A DNA stretch of 64,000 nucleotides from Gracilibacillus halotolerans (GTDB lineage: Bacteria; Bacillota; Bacilli; Bacillales; Amphibacillaceae), in NCBI RefSeq assembly GCF_014206945.1, contig NZ_JACHON010000008.1, positions 1 to 64,000 on the forward strand, given 5' to 3'. Positions 34,753 to 44,264 of this stretch are shown one piece after another (positions within the stretch are counted from its first letter, which is position 1; each line of letters opens with the position of its first letter). Position numbers and translations under genes: made by a program. Below the pieces are notes generated by a model that was not told the DNA's origin, did no database searches, and saw only the letters and a program-made list of their open reading frames with translations.

Positions 34753-35097
34753 TTCATTCGCATGGTCAATACAGTAGGTTGTCTCTGGTATAGCACGTAA
34801 ACGCTCTTCATGGATTTCCTTTCCACAAATTTCACACTTACCATACTCACCATTTGCTAATCTATCTAAAGCTTTTTCTATTTGAAGTAATTCTTGCTCC
34901 TTACGTTCTTCTAGAGCCATATCACGTTCTCGTTCAAATAATTCCGTACCCATATCACCAGGATGATTATCGAATGTTGTTAGTTCGCCGACTTGCTCTT
35001 CCAATGTTTCATCGTACGGCGCTTCCTTTGCAAATAATAATTCATCTCTTCTATCTTCTAACTTTTGCTTACATTCTTTCTCAATACTCTTATCCAT
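34747..35097 (-). CDS. TraR/DksA family zinc-finger protein, YteA-like
   Basis: A 116-aa protein with a coiled-coil helical N-terminus (residues 1-80) and a C-terminal four-cysteine finger (CEICG...YCIDHA; the fourth ligand position is His/Asp-rich). It resembles the YteA/YocK proteins of bacilli, which are DksA-like and stress associated. Whether it binds RNA polymerase is unknown. Confidence 0.82.
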   Translation of the reverse strand: MDKSIEKECKQKLEDRRDELLFAKEAPYDETLEEQVGELTTFDNHPGDMGTELFERERDMALEERKEQELLQIEKALDRLANGEYGKCEICGKEIHEERLRAIPETTYCIDHANEI

Positions 35098-35165
35098 CTT
35101 ACCGCCTCCTGAAAATACTATTCCCTGCCTTATTCAAATAAAAACAAAAATTAATCGGCAATGTA

Positions 35166-35184
35166 ATGAAAGCGTTATTATAAT
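35166..35184 (+). promoter_or_regulatory. -10 box and cre-like site before the ykwC-like gene
   Basis: ATGAAAGCGTTATTAT (35166-35181) fits the CcpA cre consensus WTGNAARCGNWWWCAW in 15 of 16 positions and overlaps a TATAAT at 35179-35184. A good -35 is missing. CcpA repression is inferred only from sequence. Confidence 0.4.
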
Positions 35185-35225
35185 CTGATAAAGTTATATG
35201 TAGAAATACAAAGGGGGTACGTTGT

Positions 35226-36095
35226 ATGTTTCAAAACATTGGATTTATTGGTGCCGGAGTTATGGGGAAAAGCATGGTAAAAAACTTATTAAAAGCAGGA
35301 AAAACAGTACATTTATATACTCGAACTAAAGAAAAGGCGAACGAGCTTCTAAGAGAAGGAGCGATATGGGAGAACACAGTCGCTGACGTTGCAAAAAAAT
35401 CAGACTTAATTATTACAATTGTAGGTTTTCCAAATGATGTAGAAGAGGTTTATTTTGGCGAACAAGGGATTCTAGAAAATGCAAAACCAGGTTCATTTGT
35501 CATTGATATGACAACCTCTAGTCCGCTCTTGGCAAAGAAAATATACAATCAAGCAAAAATATATCACATACACAGTTTGGATGCTCCGGTTTCTGGGGGA
35601 GATATTGGTGCAAAAAATGCTACATTAACCATCATGGTTGGTGGTGATCACAGCGATTACGAACTTTGTCTTCCAATCTTAAGACTGATCGGTGAAAATA
35701 TTATTCGACAAGGTGACGCAGGTTCTGGTCAGCATACAAAAATGGCGAACCAAATTGCTATTGCATCCAATATGGTTGGTGTCTCTGAATCAATTGTATA
35801 TGCGAAAAAAGCAGGCTTAGATCCAATTCAAGTTCTTGATAGCATCTCCGCTGGCGCTGCTGGAAGTTGGTCATTGTCAAACCTTGCGCCAAGAATGATT
35901 GCACATGATTATACGCCTGGCTTTTACATTAAACATTTTATTAAAGATATGAAAATCGCACTAGCATCCGCTAAAGAAATGGGTCTACAAATGCCCGGTT
36001 TAGAATTATCGTTACAGTTGTATACGGAGCTAGCAGAAAACGGCGAAGAAGATAGTGGTACACAAGCATTAATTAAATGGTTTCAAGACGCATAG
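35226..36095 (+). CDS. NAD(P)-dependent beta-hydroxyacid dehydrogenase, YkwC-like
   Basis: A 289-aa enzyme of the 3-hydroxyisobutyrate dehydrogenase family: Rossmann motif GFIGAGVMGKSM, cofactor loop TRTKEKA, substrate motif DAPVSGGDIGAKNATLTIMVGG, catalytic Lys in GQHTKMANQ. It oxidises a short beta-hydroxyacid; the substrate is not determined by sequence. AAAGGGGG precedes the ATG. A cre-like site upstream suggests carbon control. Confidence 0.88.
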   Translation: MFQNIGFIGAGVMGKSMVKNLLKAGKTVHLYTRTKEKANELLREGAIWENTVADVAKKSDLIITIVGFPNDVEEVYFGEQGILENAKPGSFVIDMTTSSPLLAKKIYNQAKIYHIHSLDAPVSGGDIGAKNATLTIMVGGDHSDYELCLPILRLIGENIIRQGDAGSGQHTKMANQIAIASNMVGVSESIVYAKKAGLDPIQVLDSISAGAAGSWSLSNLAPRMIAHDYTPGFYIKHFIKDMKIALASAKEMGLQMPGLELSLQLYTELAENGEEDSGTQALIKWFQDA

Positions 36096-36252
36096 GCCAA
36101 AAATGATAATGGACGTATTCTCTATAAATCTTACATGAAAACTATATTGTTAATTACGTAAAATAGTGATAAAATATACTATTGCAAGTATATAAAACAA
36201 CACCCAACCTTCATTTATATCTTGCAAATATTAATGATAGGTGGCAGAAAAA

Positions 36253-37227
36253 ATGGAAAATGAAAAATATCAAGTATTACTGTACTACAACTATGTAGAC
36301 ATCGAGGATCCAGAAACTTTTGCAAAAGAGCACCTTCGCTTTTGTAAAGATTTGGAGCTTAAAGGAAGAATACTCGTAGCACATGAAGGTATTAACGGAA
36401 CCGTATCTGGTACGGTGGAAGCAACTAATAAGTATATGGAAGCAATGCACAATGATCCACGTTTCGCAGATATGATTTTTAAAGTGGACGAGGCAGAAGG
36501 CCATGCATTTAAAAAAATGCACGTTCGACCAAGACCTGAACTCGTAACCCTTCGCTTAGAGGAAGACATTGATCCTCGCGAAATAACTGGAGAGTATCTA
36601 GATCCAAAAGAATTCTATGAAGCACTTCAAGATGAAGATACAGTAGTATTGGATGCTCGAAATGACTATGAATACGATCTAGGTCACTTCCGTGGTGCGA
36701 TTCGTCCAGATATCGAAACATTTCGTGAATTACCAGAGTGGGTAGAAGAAAATAAAGAATTGTTAGAAGGCAAGAAAGTTGTCACGTATTGTACAGGTGG
36801 AATCCGCTGTGAGAAGTTCTCTGGCTGGTTAAAGAAAAGTGGTTTTGAAGACGTTGCTCAGCTTCACGGTGGTATCGTTACGTACGGTAAAGATCCTGAA
36901 GTACAAGGCGAACTATGGGATGGTCAGCTTTACGTATTTGATGAACGTATTTCCGTGCCCGTAAATCGTAAAGAGCATGTTATTGTAGGTAAAGACTACT
37001 TTGATGGAAAACCTTGCGAGAGATACGTGAACTGTGCAAATCCTGAATGTAATAAACAAATTCTCTGTTCTGAAGAGAATGAACATAAATATATGCGAGG
37101 TTGTACACCTGAATGTCGTGTCCATCCACGTAATATGTACGTAAAAGAACACAACTTAACTGAAGAAGAAATTCAAGCACGTCTTGAGCGTATTGCTGAG
37201 GAAGATGGTATCACTCAAGAAGCTTAA
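36253..37227 (+). CDS. trhO: tRNA uridine(34) hydroxylase TrhO (rhodanese family)
   Basis: About 324 aa: N-terminal acylphosphatase-like domain ([18 protein letters not shown]), central rhodanese domain with active Cys in YCTGGIRC (near residue 180) and a C-terminal cysteine-rich region ([25 protein letters not shown]). TrhO hydroxylates U34 of tRNAs using prephenate-independent oxygen chemistry to give ho5U. ATG 36253 is preferred with AGGTGG eight bases upstream; GTG 36241 lies within that site. Confidence 0.92.
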   Translation: MENEKYQVLLYYNYVDIEDPETFAKEHLRFCKDLELKGRILVAHEGINGTVSGTVEATNKYMEAMHNDPRFADMIFKVDEAEGHAFKKMHVRPRPELVTLRLEEDIDPREITGEYLDPKEFYEALQDEDTVVLDARNDYEYDLGHFRGAIRPDIETFRELPEWVEENKELLEGKKVVTYCTGGIRCEKFSGWLKKSGFEDVAQLHGGIVTYGKDPEVQGELWDGQLYVFDERISVPVNRKEHVIVGKDYFDGKPCERYVNCANPECNKQILCSEENEHKYMRGCTPECRVHPRNMYVKEHNLTEEEIQARLERIAEEDGITQEA

Positions 37228-37233
37228 TGGATT

Positions 37234-37274
37234 AAAAAACAAGATGACTCACTATTGCGGCATCTTGTTTTTTC
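37234..37274. terminator. Bidirectional terminator between trhO and ribH
   Basis: AACAAGATG (37239-37247) and CATCTTGTT (37261-37269) pair. Plus side ends TTTTTTC; minus side ends TTTTTTAATCC. It serves both convergent units. Confidence 0.9.
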
Positions 37275-37276
37275 AT

Positions 37277-37744
37277 TTATCCGATTTGGTTTAATAAATT
37301 TGCCATTTCAATTGCTGTAACAGCAGCTTCTGCACCTTTATTACCAGCTTTCGTTCCTGCACGTTCGATTGCTTGTTCAATACTGTCCGTTGTTAACACA
37401 CCAAAAATAACTGGAATATCAGCTTCTAATCCTACACTTGCAACACCTTTAGATACTTCATTACTTACAAAATCAAAATGAGGTGTAGAGCCTCTAATAA
37501 CCGATCCTAACGTAACTACTGCGTCGTATTTACCTGACTTCGCCATTTTTTTAGCTACTAGTGGTATTTCAAACGCACCTGGAACCCATGCGATCTCCAC
37601 ATCTTCTTCATTTACACCGTGGCGGCGTAACGCATCCTCTGCGCCAGATAGTAATTTACTATTGATAAATTCATTAAATCTCCCTACAACTAAACCTACT
37701 TTTAATCCTGTTCCTATTAATTTCCCCTCGTATACCTTTGCCAT
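37277..37744 (-). CDS. ribH: 6,7-dimethyl-8-ribityllumazine synthase
   Basis: About 155 aa, the beta subunit of riboflavin synthase: [33 protein letters not shown] and the catalytic His in that motif, [16 protein letters not shown]. It condenses the pyrimidine from RibD with dihydroxybutanone phosphate. ATG 37742-37744 lies one base after the ribBA stop, with AGGAGG within the ribBA end. Last gene of the rib operon. Confidence 0.95.
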   Translation of the reverse strand: MAKVYEGKLIGTGLKVGLVVGRFNEFINSKLLSGAEDALRRHGVNEEDVEIAWVPGAFEIPLVAKKMAKSGKYDAVVTLGSVIRGSTPHFDFVSNEVSKGVASVGLEADIPVIFGVLTTDSIEQAIERAGTKAGNKGAEAAVTAIEMANLLNQIG

Positions 37745-37745
37745 C

Positions 37746-38963
37746 TTATCTTTCTCCTCCTTGGTTTTCATCCATCTTTAATAAATGATCTAATTTTTCT
37801 ACTTTTGTTTTTAAGTAATCGATATTGCTCTCGTTTGCTGGAACTTCTATTGGCTTACGATCTACTAACTCTAATCCATACTCTTTAATACTTTCCATTT
37901 TTCTCGGGTTATTGGTCAGCAAATGAATTTTGCCTACGCCTAAATCTCGAAGAATTTGCACACTTACAGCATAATCTCTTAAATCATCCGGAAATCCTAA
38001 CTGATGATTCGCTTCTACTGTGTCGTAGCCTTCCTCCTGTAGTTTATAAGCCTTCATTTTATTGATAAGCCCGATTCCTCTTCCCTCTTGACGCATATAA
38101 ACGAGTACCCCATGACCTGCTTCTTCAATTTCTTCAAGAGCCTTAGCCAGTTGTGGACCACAATCACAACGCTTCGATCCAAATGCATCCCCTGTTAAAC
38201 ACTCTGAATGAACTCTTACTAAGGTCGGTTTGTCAGGTGTGAGCTCTCCCTTGTACAATGCCACATGCTCTTTACCACTGTACTTCTCGGTATATGCTAC
38301 AAGTTTAAAGTCACCATAAGATGTCGGCATGTTAATTTCTGCTTCACGAATAATCAATTTATCAAATCTTTTACGATAATGGATTAACTGCTGAATCGAA
38401 ATCATTGGCATCTGATGCTGTTCTGCAATTATTTCTAAGTCTTTTTGTCTTGCCATCGTGCCATCTTCATTCATAATCTCGCAGATAACGGATACAGGCT
38501 CAGAACCTGCAAGTCGTGCTAAATCAATCGCCGCTTCTGTATGTCCTTGACGCTCAATGACACCAGCCTCTTTCGCAATAAGAGGGAAGACATGGCCTGG
38601 TCTATTAAAATCACTAGCCGTTGTTGCTTTGTCTAACAATTTTTGAATGGTAAGAGATCGTTCAAACGCGCTAATACCTGTGTGTGTTTCCTTATAATCA
38701 ATACTTATTGTAAAATTCGTACCGTAATCATCTGTATTGCGAGCCACCATCTCACCTAGTTGCAAGCGTTCGGCATATTCTTTTGTTAATGGCGTACAAA
38801 TTAAGCCACGACCTTCTTTTGCCATAAAGTTAATGATTTCAGGAGTAACATGTTCAGCAAGCGCAACAAAGTCTCCCTCATTCTCACGGTCTTGATCATC
38901 CACGACGATAATTATTTTACCTTCTTTTAATGCCTGGATTGCTTCTTCTACTGTATTTTTCAT
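37746..38963 (-). CDS. ribBA: Bifunctional 3,4-dihydroxy-2-butanone-4-phosphate synthase / GTP cyclohydrolase II
   Basis: A 405-aa fusion. The N-terminal RibB domain (to about 200) has [11 protein letters not shown] and [12 protein letters not shown]. The C-terminal RibA domain has the zinc site [15 protein letters not shown] and RQEGRGIGL. It supplies both branches of riboflavin synthesis. Third gene of the operon, 13 bases after ribE. Confidence 0.96.
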   Translation of the reverse strand: MKNTVEEAIQALKEGKIIIVVDDQDRENEGDFVALAEHVTPEIINFMAKEGRGLICTPLTKEYAERLQLGEMVARNTDDYGTNFTISIDYKETHTGISAFERSLTIQKLLDKATTASDFNRPGHVFPLIAKEAGVIERQGHTEAAIDLARLAGSEPVSVICEIMNEDGTMARQKDLEIIAEQHQMPMISIQQLIHYRKRFDKLIIREAEINMPTSYGDFKLVAYTEKYSGKEHVALYKGELTPDKPTLVRVHSECLTGDAFGSKRCDCGPQLAKALEEIEEAGHGVLVYMRQEGRGIGLINKMKAYKLQEEGYDTVEANHQLGFPDDLRDYAVSVQILRDLGVGKIHLLTNNPRKMESIKEYGLELVDRKPIEVPANESNIDYLKTKVEKLDHLLKMDENQGGER

Positions 38964-38976
38964 CGCTAACCACTCC

Positions 38977-39609
38977 TTAGAATCCTAACTGCTGAAGTCT
39001 TTCTTCTGTAATACCTGATGTATGATTGGAAACTTCTAATAGTCTTTCCATATATTTTGCCATCATATCGAATTCTACATTCACGATATCACCACTCATT
39101 TTTTTACCTAAAACGGTAGCTTCTTGTGTCTCTGGGATTAATGAAATCGTGAAGCCTTGATGATCTACCCCAAATACAGTGAGCGATGTACCATCAACAG
39201 TTATAGAACCTTTCAGAGCAATTAGCTTTGTCTCCGCAACTTTGATGTAATAGTATTTGGCATTATCTTCTATCCACGTGCGTTCTATTGTACCTGTCAA
39301 ATCAATATGTCCAGAAACGATATGTCCACCGAACCTTCCGTTCATTTGCATTGCTCGCTCCAGGTTAACCTCTGATTGACGCTTTAAACGGGCTAAGGAA
39401 GATCCTCGGAAAGTTTCTGGTATAACATCTACTGTAAACCATGTATCGCCAAATTCTGTTACCGTAAGACAGACGCCATTTACTGAAATACTATCACCAA
39501 TCGAAACATCTTCTAAAACCTTTTTGGCAGCGATGCGCAATGCTAATGCTTCGTTCGTTTGTTGAATCGCTTCGATTTTTCCCTTTTCCTCTACGATACC
39601 TGTAAACAT
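38977..39609 (-). CDS. ribE: Riboflavin synthase subunit alpha
   Basis: A 210-aa protein made of two lumazine-binding repeats: [15 protein letters not shown] with SVNGVCLTV in the first and [12 protein letters not shown] with TVDGTSLTV in the second. It dismutates ribityllumazine to riboflavin. Its ATG overlaps the ribD stop (TGATG). Confidence 0.95.
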   Translation of the reverse strand: MFTGIVEEKGKIEAIQQTNEALALRIAAKKVLEDVSIGDSISVNGVCLTVTEFGDTWFTVDVIPETFRGSSLARLKRQSEVNLERAMQMNGRFGGHIVSGHIDLTGTIERTWIEDNAKYYYIKVAETKLIALKGSITVDGTSLTVFGVDHQGFTISLIPETQEATVLGKKMSGDIVNVEFDMMAKYMERLLEVSNHTSGITEERLQQLGF

Positions 39610-40697
39610 CAGTTTGCCCCCTTCGGCTTTGCAATAATTTTTATATCATTTCCGAGTTGCTCAACGGATACTAGGTTAAATTCGACTGCCTCCTTCATCA
39701 ATTCCGGAGACTTCCCTCCAATAGCACTAATCGCATCTTGTCCTCCTAGCAATTTAGGTGCAATGTACCAATGACATTCATCCACCATACCTGCTTTTAA
39801 AAGGGATGCATGAATTTGACCGCCACCTTCTACATATACCGATTGAATTTTCTCTTCACCTAAAGCTTGCAATGCATCAGCGATATCAATTGTATCTGCC
39901 GCTAGTTGGATCACATTTACATGAGGATATTTTTTTTCGAACTTTGCAGTGTCTGCTCTCTTACCACAAATCATATACGTAGGTGCACTTTGATCAAGGA
40001 TATGATAGTTTCCATCAAGAGAAAGTTGGGAATCGAGAATGACACGTATTGGATTCTTTCCACCATTTTCAAGCCTTGTCGTCAGGCTAGGATTGTCTTT
40101 TTCAACCGTATTCCTACCAACTAATATTGCGTCATGTCGATGTCGTTCACGATGGACATCTTCTCTAGCAACCTCTGCGGTAATCCACTTACTATCACCT
40201 ATTTTTGTTGCTGTTTTCCCATCAAGGGTTGTCGCGGCTTTCAATGTAACAAAAGGGCGATTATGCTTTAAAAAATGAAAGAAGAACCTATTAATAGCTT
40301 TGCCTCTTTCTTCTTCAATTCCAATTTCTGTTTCAATTCCAGCAGCTTTTAAAATTTCTATACCTTTTCCTGCAACCTTAGGGTTAGGATCTTGGCAGGA
40401 GATATAAACTTTCCTCACTTGTTTCTTCACAAGTAGTTCCGCACATGGGGGTGTTTTTCCATAGTGTGCACATGGCTCCAGTGTTACGTATACATCAGCA
40501 TCTTTTGCATCGTCACCAGCTTGTTCTAGTGCCAACACTTCTGCATGCGGTTCCCCTGCTTTCATATGTGTACCAACACCAAGTAGCTTTCCATTTTTCA
40601 CAACAACCGCACCAACCGATGGATTAGGACTCGTTTGCCCAATTGTTGCTTCAGCTAGCTCTAGGGCTAATCCCATCCATTCTTCTTTTGTACGCAT
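39609..40697 (-). CDS. ribD: Bifunctional riboflavin deaminase/reductase RibD
   Basis: About 362 aa: N-terminal cytidine-deaminase-like domain (PNPSVGAVVV, zinc site HAEVLAL and CAHYGKTPPC) and C-terminal reductase domain (KAATTLDGKTAT, GRNTVEKDNPSLT, VEGGGQIHASLL). It performs the second and third steps of the pathway. ATG 40695-40697 is used, with AAGGTGAG upstream; an ATG at 40742 would lie in the riboswitch terminator. Confidence 0.95.
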   Translation of the reverse strand: MRTKEEWMGLALELAEATIGQTSPNPSVGAVVVKNGKLLGVGTHMKAGEPHAEVLALEQAGDDAKDADVYVTLEPCAHYGKTPPCAELLVKKQVRKVYISCQDPNPKVAGKGIEILKAAGIETEIGIEEERGKAINRFFFHFLKHNRPFVTLKAATTLDGKTATKIGDSKWITAEVAREDVHRERHRHDAILVGRNTVEKDNPSLTTRLENGGKNPIRVILDSQLSLDGNYHILDQSAPTYMICGKRADTAKFEKKYPHVNVIQLAADTIDIADALQALGEEKIQSVYVEGGGQIHASLLKAGMVDECHWYIAPKLLGGQDAISAIGGKSPELMKEAVEFNLVSVEQLGNDIKIIAKPKGAN

Positions 40698-40742
40698 ATT
40701 CTCACCTTCATTTCTAATCAGTACATTCAAGTAATTTTCCAA

Positions 40743-40777
40743 ATAAAAATAGCCTCAGGATAGATACCTGGGGCTAT
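40743..40777 (-). terminator. Riboswitch-controlled terminator before ribD
   Basis: On the minus strand ATAGCCcCAGG and CCTGaGGCTAT form a hairpin followed by TTTTTAT. It lies between the FMN aptamer and ribD, so FMN binding should cause termination here. Confidence 0.85.
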
Positions 40778-40881
40778 AGAATCGTCAAGTTAACTCGGAT
40801 ATTTATTAACGTATCTTAAATAAAGGCAATGACAATATACCACTACCAATAAAATAAGAGTTAAAAATTAATCCGATTCCT

Positions 40882-41018
40882 TTTCTCATCCAGACTTTAA
40901 CTGTCGGCTTTGGAATTTCACCAAATCCACCTTCACATTATAAAAATGATCCGGGTCACGGACTGAAAGCTTGAAAGCTTATCACCGTCGGTCGGGAATT
41001 ACACCCTGCCCCAAAGGA
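40882..41018 (-). promoter_or_regulatory. FMN riboswitch (RFN element)
   Basis: The minus strand has the conserved RFN blocks in order: GGGGCAGGGTG, AATTCCCGACCGACGGTGA, AGTCCGTGACCCG, GTGGATTTGGTG, AATTCCAAAGCCGACAGT and AGTCTGGATGAGA. It precedes the ribD-E-BA-H operon and controls it through the terminator at 40743-40777. Confidence 0.96.
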
Positions 41019-41046
41019 ATAAATTTTTGTATGAAATTGTAATTTC

Positions 41047-41075
41047 ATTATATAAAACGTATTGGGGTTTTGCAA
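41047..41075 (-). promoter_or_regulatory. Promoter of the riboflavin operon
   Basis: On the minus strand TTGCAA (41070-41075), 17 bases, TATAAT (41047-41052), about 30 bases before the RFN element. It is a near-consensus sigma-A promoter. The rest of the gap to 41620 is AT-rich and shows no further gene or RNA that can be supported. Confidence 0.75.
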
Positions 41076-41620
41076 ACTAATCTGCTCATATAACCCGCAA
41101 TATAATGTAAATAGTTAGAATCAATCACTAGTTTACACCATTAATCGATAGTGGACAGATATGTTTTGATGCCTCTGGAGAATTTGCAGCTAACTCAAAA
41201 GTAATAATAAAAGAGGTAGCAGAAAATGCACGAACAAAATAAATAATATGAGTAAAGCAAAAGATTTTTTTACACATTTTCTTTGCTTTCTCCTTGATTT
41301 CCCCCCTTTTCATTTCTACATTTTCTAGTATTTCCCTTTATATTCATCATTTCGGTTCTATTGATTCAGAACGGACAATAGAATAATAAAAATATTCCAG
41401 TTTTTTTGAAAAAAATCTATCTTAATCGTTAAACAAATTGTCGTACTAGTAATGAACGCTTGGATAAGATTGGGGGTGTGTACTTCTTTATCAATGACCA
41501 TTCATTTTATTTTTTATAGAAAGGCAGTTTTGGAACAGCAAGAAGTGACACCACCGTCTTCATTTAGTTGATTACTTCACGAAACGCCATCTACTATTTT
41601 TAAGGAGAGGTGATTTCCCA

Positions 41621-42844
41621 ATGAGTTTAACGAAAAAAATATTAATTGCTCTTGTACTTGGTGTGGTTGTTGGGATTGTTTTAACTTTCGTTACTGAAAG
41701 CGTTTACTCAAATCTTGATATGTACCTGTTAGGACCTGTAGGACAAATCTTTATCAATTTAATTATGATGCTTGTAGTACCAATCGTCTTTGTCTCTATT
41801 GTATTAGGTACTGCAGGACTTGGTGAACCTACTAAGCTAGGAAGAATTGGTGTTAAAACCATTTCCTTTTTCTTAGTAACAACAGCAATTGCTCTTATAC
41901 TAAGTCTTAGTCTAGCGTATATCATTAAGCCTGGAACAGAGGGTGTATTTGATGTAGAAACGGCAGATTATGAAGCAAGTAGTGCTCCACCAATAATGGA
42001 AACCCTCGTTGATATTATTCCAACTAACCCAGTTGAAGCAATGTCTACTGGCGACATGTTATCGGTTATCGCATTTGCTATATTTATTGGAATCGCATTA
42101 GCATTCCTAGGAGAGAAAACACAAGGAATTAGTCGATTGTTCGAACAAGCAAACGAAATACTGATGCTCATAGTAAATCTCGTTATGAAAATAGCTCCTT
42201 ATGGTGCATTTGCATTAATTGCCTCTGCAATAGGGGGTGCTGGTTTAGACGCAGTCGGATCAATGGGAGCATATATGATGACGGTTATTCTAGGTTTAAT
42301 CCTTCATGCGGCCATCACTTACAGTTTAGCAATTTGGTTAATAGGCCGTTCAAACCCACTTGAGTTTTACAAAGGATTTTTCCCGGCAATGTCTGTTGGA
42401 TTTAGTACTGCTAGCTCGAGTGCAACGTTACCAATTTCTATGAAGGCTGCGCAAGAAAATCTTGGTGTAAGTAAAAATGTAAGTAGCTTCGTACAACCGT
42501 TAGGAGCAACAATTAATATGGATGGAACCGCAATTATGCAAGCGACTGCAGCGGTATTTATCTCACAAGTATATGCAGTAAGTCTCGATTTTACCGATAT
42601 TATTCTTATCATCCTTACTGCAACACTCGCAAGTATTGGTACTGCTGGCGTGCCTGGTGTTGGTTTGATTATGTTAGCTATGGTTCTCAATCAGGTTGGT
42701 CTTCCAGTAGAAGGTATCGCCTTAGTTATTGGGATTGATCGTTTGTTAGATATGTTACGAACATCATTAAACATTACAGGAGACGCCACTGCTGCTTATA
42801 TCATTTCCGAAGGAGAAAGACGAAGAGAAGAGAAAGGCAGTTAG
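41621..42844 (+). CDS. Dicarboxylate/amino acid:cation symporter (GltP/GltT family)
   Basis: A 407-aa SLC1-type transporter with about eight membrane helices and two re-entrant loops. Family signatures: STASSSATLPISM in hairpin 1, NMDGTA in TM7, GTAGVPGVG in hairpin 2 and RLLDMLRTSLNITGDATAAYI in TM8 (the Asp and Arg that contact the substrate). It takes up glutamate, aspartate or C4-dicarboxylates with Na+ or H+. AAGGAGAGGTG precedes the ATG. No terminator is visible; array B follows. Confidence 0.92.
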   Translation: MSLTKKILIALVLGVVVGIVLTFVTESVYSNLDMYLLGPVGQIFINLIMMLVVPIVFVSIVLGTAGLGEPTKLGRIGVKTISFFLVTTAIALILSLSLAYIIKPGTEGVFDVETADYEASSAPPIMETLVDIIPTNPVEAMSTGDMLSVIAFAIFIGIALAFLGEKTQGISRLFEQANEILMLIVNLVMKIAPYGAFALIASAIGGAGLDAVGSMGAYMMTVILGLILHAAITYSLAIWLIGRSNPLEFYKGFFPAMSVGFSTASSSATLPISMKAAQENLGVSKNVSSFVQPLGATINMDGTAIMQATAAVFISQVYAVSLDFTDIILIILTATLASIGTAGVPGVGLIMLAMVLNQVGLPVEGIALVIGIDRLLDMLRTSLNITGDATAAYIISEGERRREEKGS

Positions 42845-42893
42845 TAAATAGAAAGACGCACTTGATGGGAATCTTTGAGGACGGGGGCGTGTG

Positions 42894-43043
42894 CTATGAA
42901 CCGTCGAAGGTGTTCTATCTACCGTGGAACGGTCCTATCAACCGTCGCAAGAGCTCTATGAACTGTGAAATTTCTCTATAGACCGTCAAGGAGACTCTAT
43001 CTACCGTGGATTGGTTGTATAGACTGACATCGAACAGTATATA
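42894..43043 (+). repeat. Tandem array B, 41-bp period of 21+20-bp half-units
   Basis: CTATnnACCGT recurs at 42894, 42915, 42935, 42956, 42976 and 42997, with degenerate GTAT copies at 43017 and 43037. Steps are 21, 20, 21, 20, 21, 20, 20, so equivalent halves are exactly 41 bp apart. The base after ACCGT alternates C/G. Each half is a 12-base core plus a variable 9 or 8 bases (GAAGGTGTT, GAACGGTC, GCAAGAGCT, AAATTTCT, AAGGAGACT, GATTGGTT). It lies between convergent genes, non-coding. Confidence 0.9.
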
Positions 43044-43078
43044 AAAAATTAGGTGAGGATGAATTAATCCTCACCTAA
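43042..43078 (-). terminator. Terminator after murB
   Basis: On the minus strand TTAGGTGAGGAT and ATCCTCACCTAA (perfect 12-bp stem) are followed by TTTTTTAT. The murB stop codon sits in the loop, so the last codons form the upstream arm. Confidence 0.9.
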
Positions 43079-43975
43079 TATTCTTACTTCTCGTTCTAAA
43101 TCTACACCAAATTTTTCTTTAACCGTACGTTGTACCATTTCAATTACTTCTATATATTCCGTTGCGGTAGCGTTGTTTTTATTCACGATAAAGCCTGCAT
43201 GCTTAGTCGATACCTCTGCTCCACCTACTCCTTTACCTTGCAAGTCACTATCCTGAATTAATTTGCCTGCAAAATGTCCAGGAGGTCTTTTAAACACACT
43301 TCCACAAGAAGGATATTCTAATGGTTGTTTTGATTCCCGTTTATAAGTTAGATCATCCATCACTGCTTTAATGTCTTCCCTCTTTCCAGGTTCAAGAGAA
43401 AAAGTAGCTTCCAGAACAATCAATTTTTTCGTAGGTATATTACTAGTTCGATAAGATAAATCAAAAGCCTCTGCTGGAAGACGAATCACTTTCCCCTCAC
43501 TATTCACAACTAATGCACTTTCTAGACAGTCTTTAATTTCTCCTCCATAAGCACCAGCGTTCATGTAGAGAGCCCCTCCAACTGTACCAGGAATACCACA
43601 TGCAAATTCTAATCCAGTTAATTCTTCTTTTAAAGCAAATCGTGAAGCATCAATTATTCTTGCTCCACTTTCTGCAATTACTTGATTCCCCTCTCTTCTT
43701 ATACCATCAAATCTTTTCAAACTAAGGACGATACCTCTAATACCACCATCTCTTACAATTACGTTAGAGCCATTTCCGAGTAATGTAAAAGGAACCTGGT
43801 TGTCATTTGCATATTTTACGATTGCCTGTACCTCTTCAACCTTAGACGGCATTAGGAAGAAATCTGCCTTTCCACCAAGCTTTGTATACGTATGATTTCT
43901 TAATTGTTCATCTACTTTTATATAGGTCGGATCTATCAATTGCTGTAAATCCGTTAAGATCTTGTCTGTCATCAT
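43064..43975 (-). CDS. murB: UDP-N-acetylenolpyruvoylglucosamine reductase
   Basis: About 303 aa: FAD-binding N-terminal part ([55 protein letters not shown]) and the type IIb C-terminal part with catalytic Ser in [17 protein letters not shown]. It makes UDP-MurNAc for peptidoglycan. ATG at 43973-43975 has GAGGG six bases upstream; ATG 43981 touches that site. It is a lone gene, not in a division cluster. Confidence 0.93.
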   Translation of the reverse strand: MMTDKILTDLQQLIDPTYIKVDEQLRNHTYTKLGGKADFFLMPSKVEEVQAIVKYANDNQVPFTLLGNGSNVIVRDGGIRGIVLSLKRFDGIRREGNQVIAESGARIIDASRFALKEELTGLEFACGIPGTVGGALYMNAGAYGGEIKDCLESALVVNSEGKVIRLPAEAFDLSYRTSNIPTKKLIVLEATFSLEPGKREDIKAVMDDLTYKRESKQPLEYPSCGSVFKRPPGHFAGKLIQDSDLQGKGVGGAEVSTKHAGFIVNKNNATATEYIEVIEMVQRTVKEKFGVDLEREVRILGED

Positions 43976-44165
43976 ATCCATCCCTCAAGTATATTATGTG
44001 TACCATTACACTTTATTATAGCAAGTTGAAAATAATTACCGCAATGCGGATTCCTCTCTAGAAATTTTAGCATAGCAGTCCGAATGTACCTTTACAGTAC
44101 CGTGCCAAGACTAACTTATGCCAAGTCATCTATGCCTAATCGTGTATTTCATCTCACTCGATAGA

Positions 44166-44205
44166 AATAAAAAATAGAAAGGCAGGAATCCCCACCTTTC
44201 TATCA
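44166..44205 (-). terminator. Terminator after argF
   Basis: On the minus strand ATAGAAAGGTGGGGA and CCTGCCTTTCTAT form a long stem followed by TTTTTTATTTC, 60 bases after the argF stop. Confidence 0.88.
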
Positions 44206-44264
44206 TACAAGTATCGTTAAATTTTGTGAATCTTTTACTGTTTTTGCTTGCTTAATCCTTCTTC

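Noticed and set aside
41128-41313. Possible 61-aa minus-strand protein upstream of the rib leader
   Set aside because: No recognisable family or conserved context; the composition looks like chance reading of AT-rich DNA.
42894-43043. Short-spacer guide array of the TIGR type
   Set aside because: Only the loose core-plus-variable layout is similar; no Tas-like (Nop58-fold) protein is encoded in the window and variable segments were not matched to any target.
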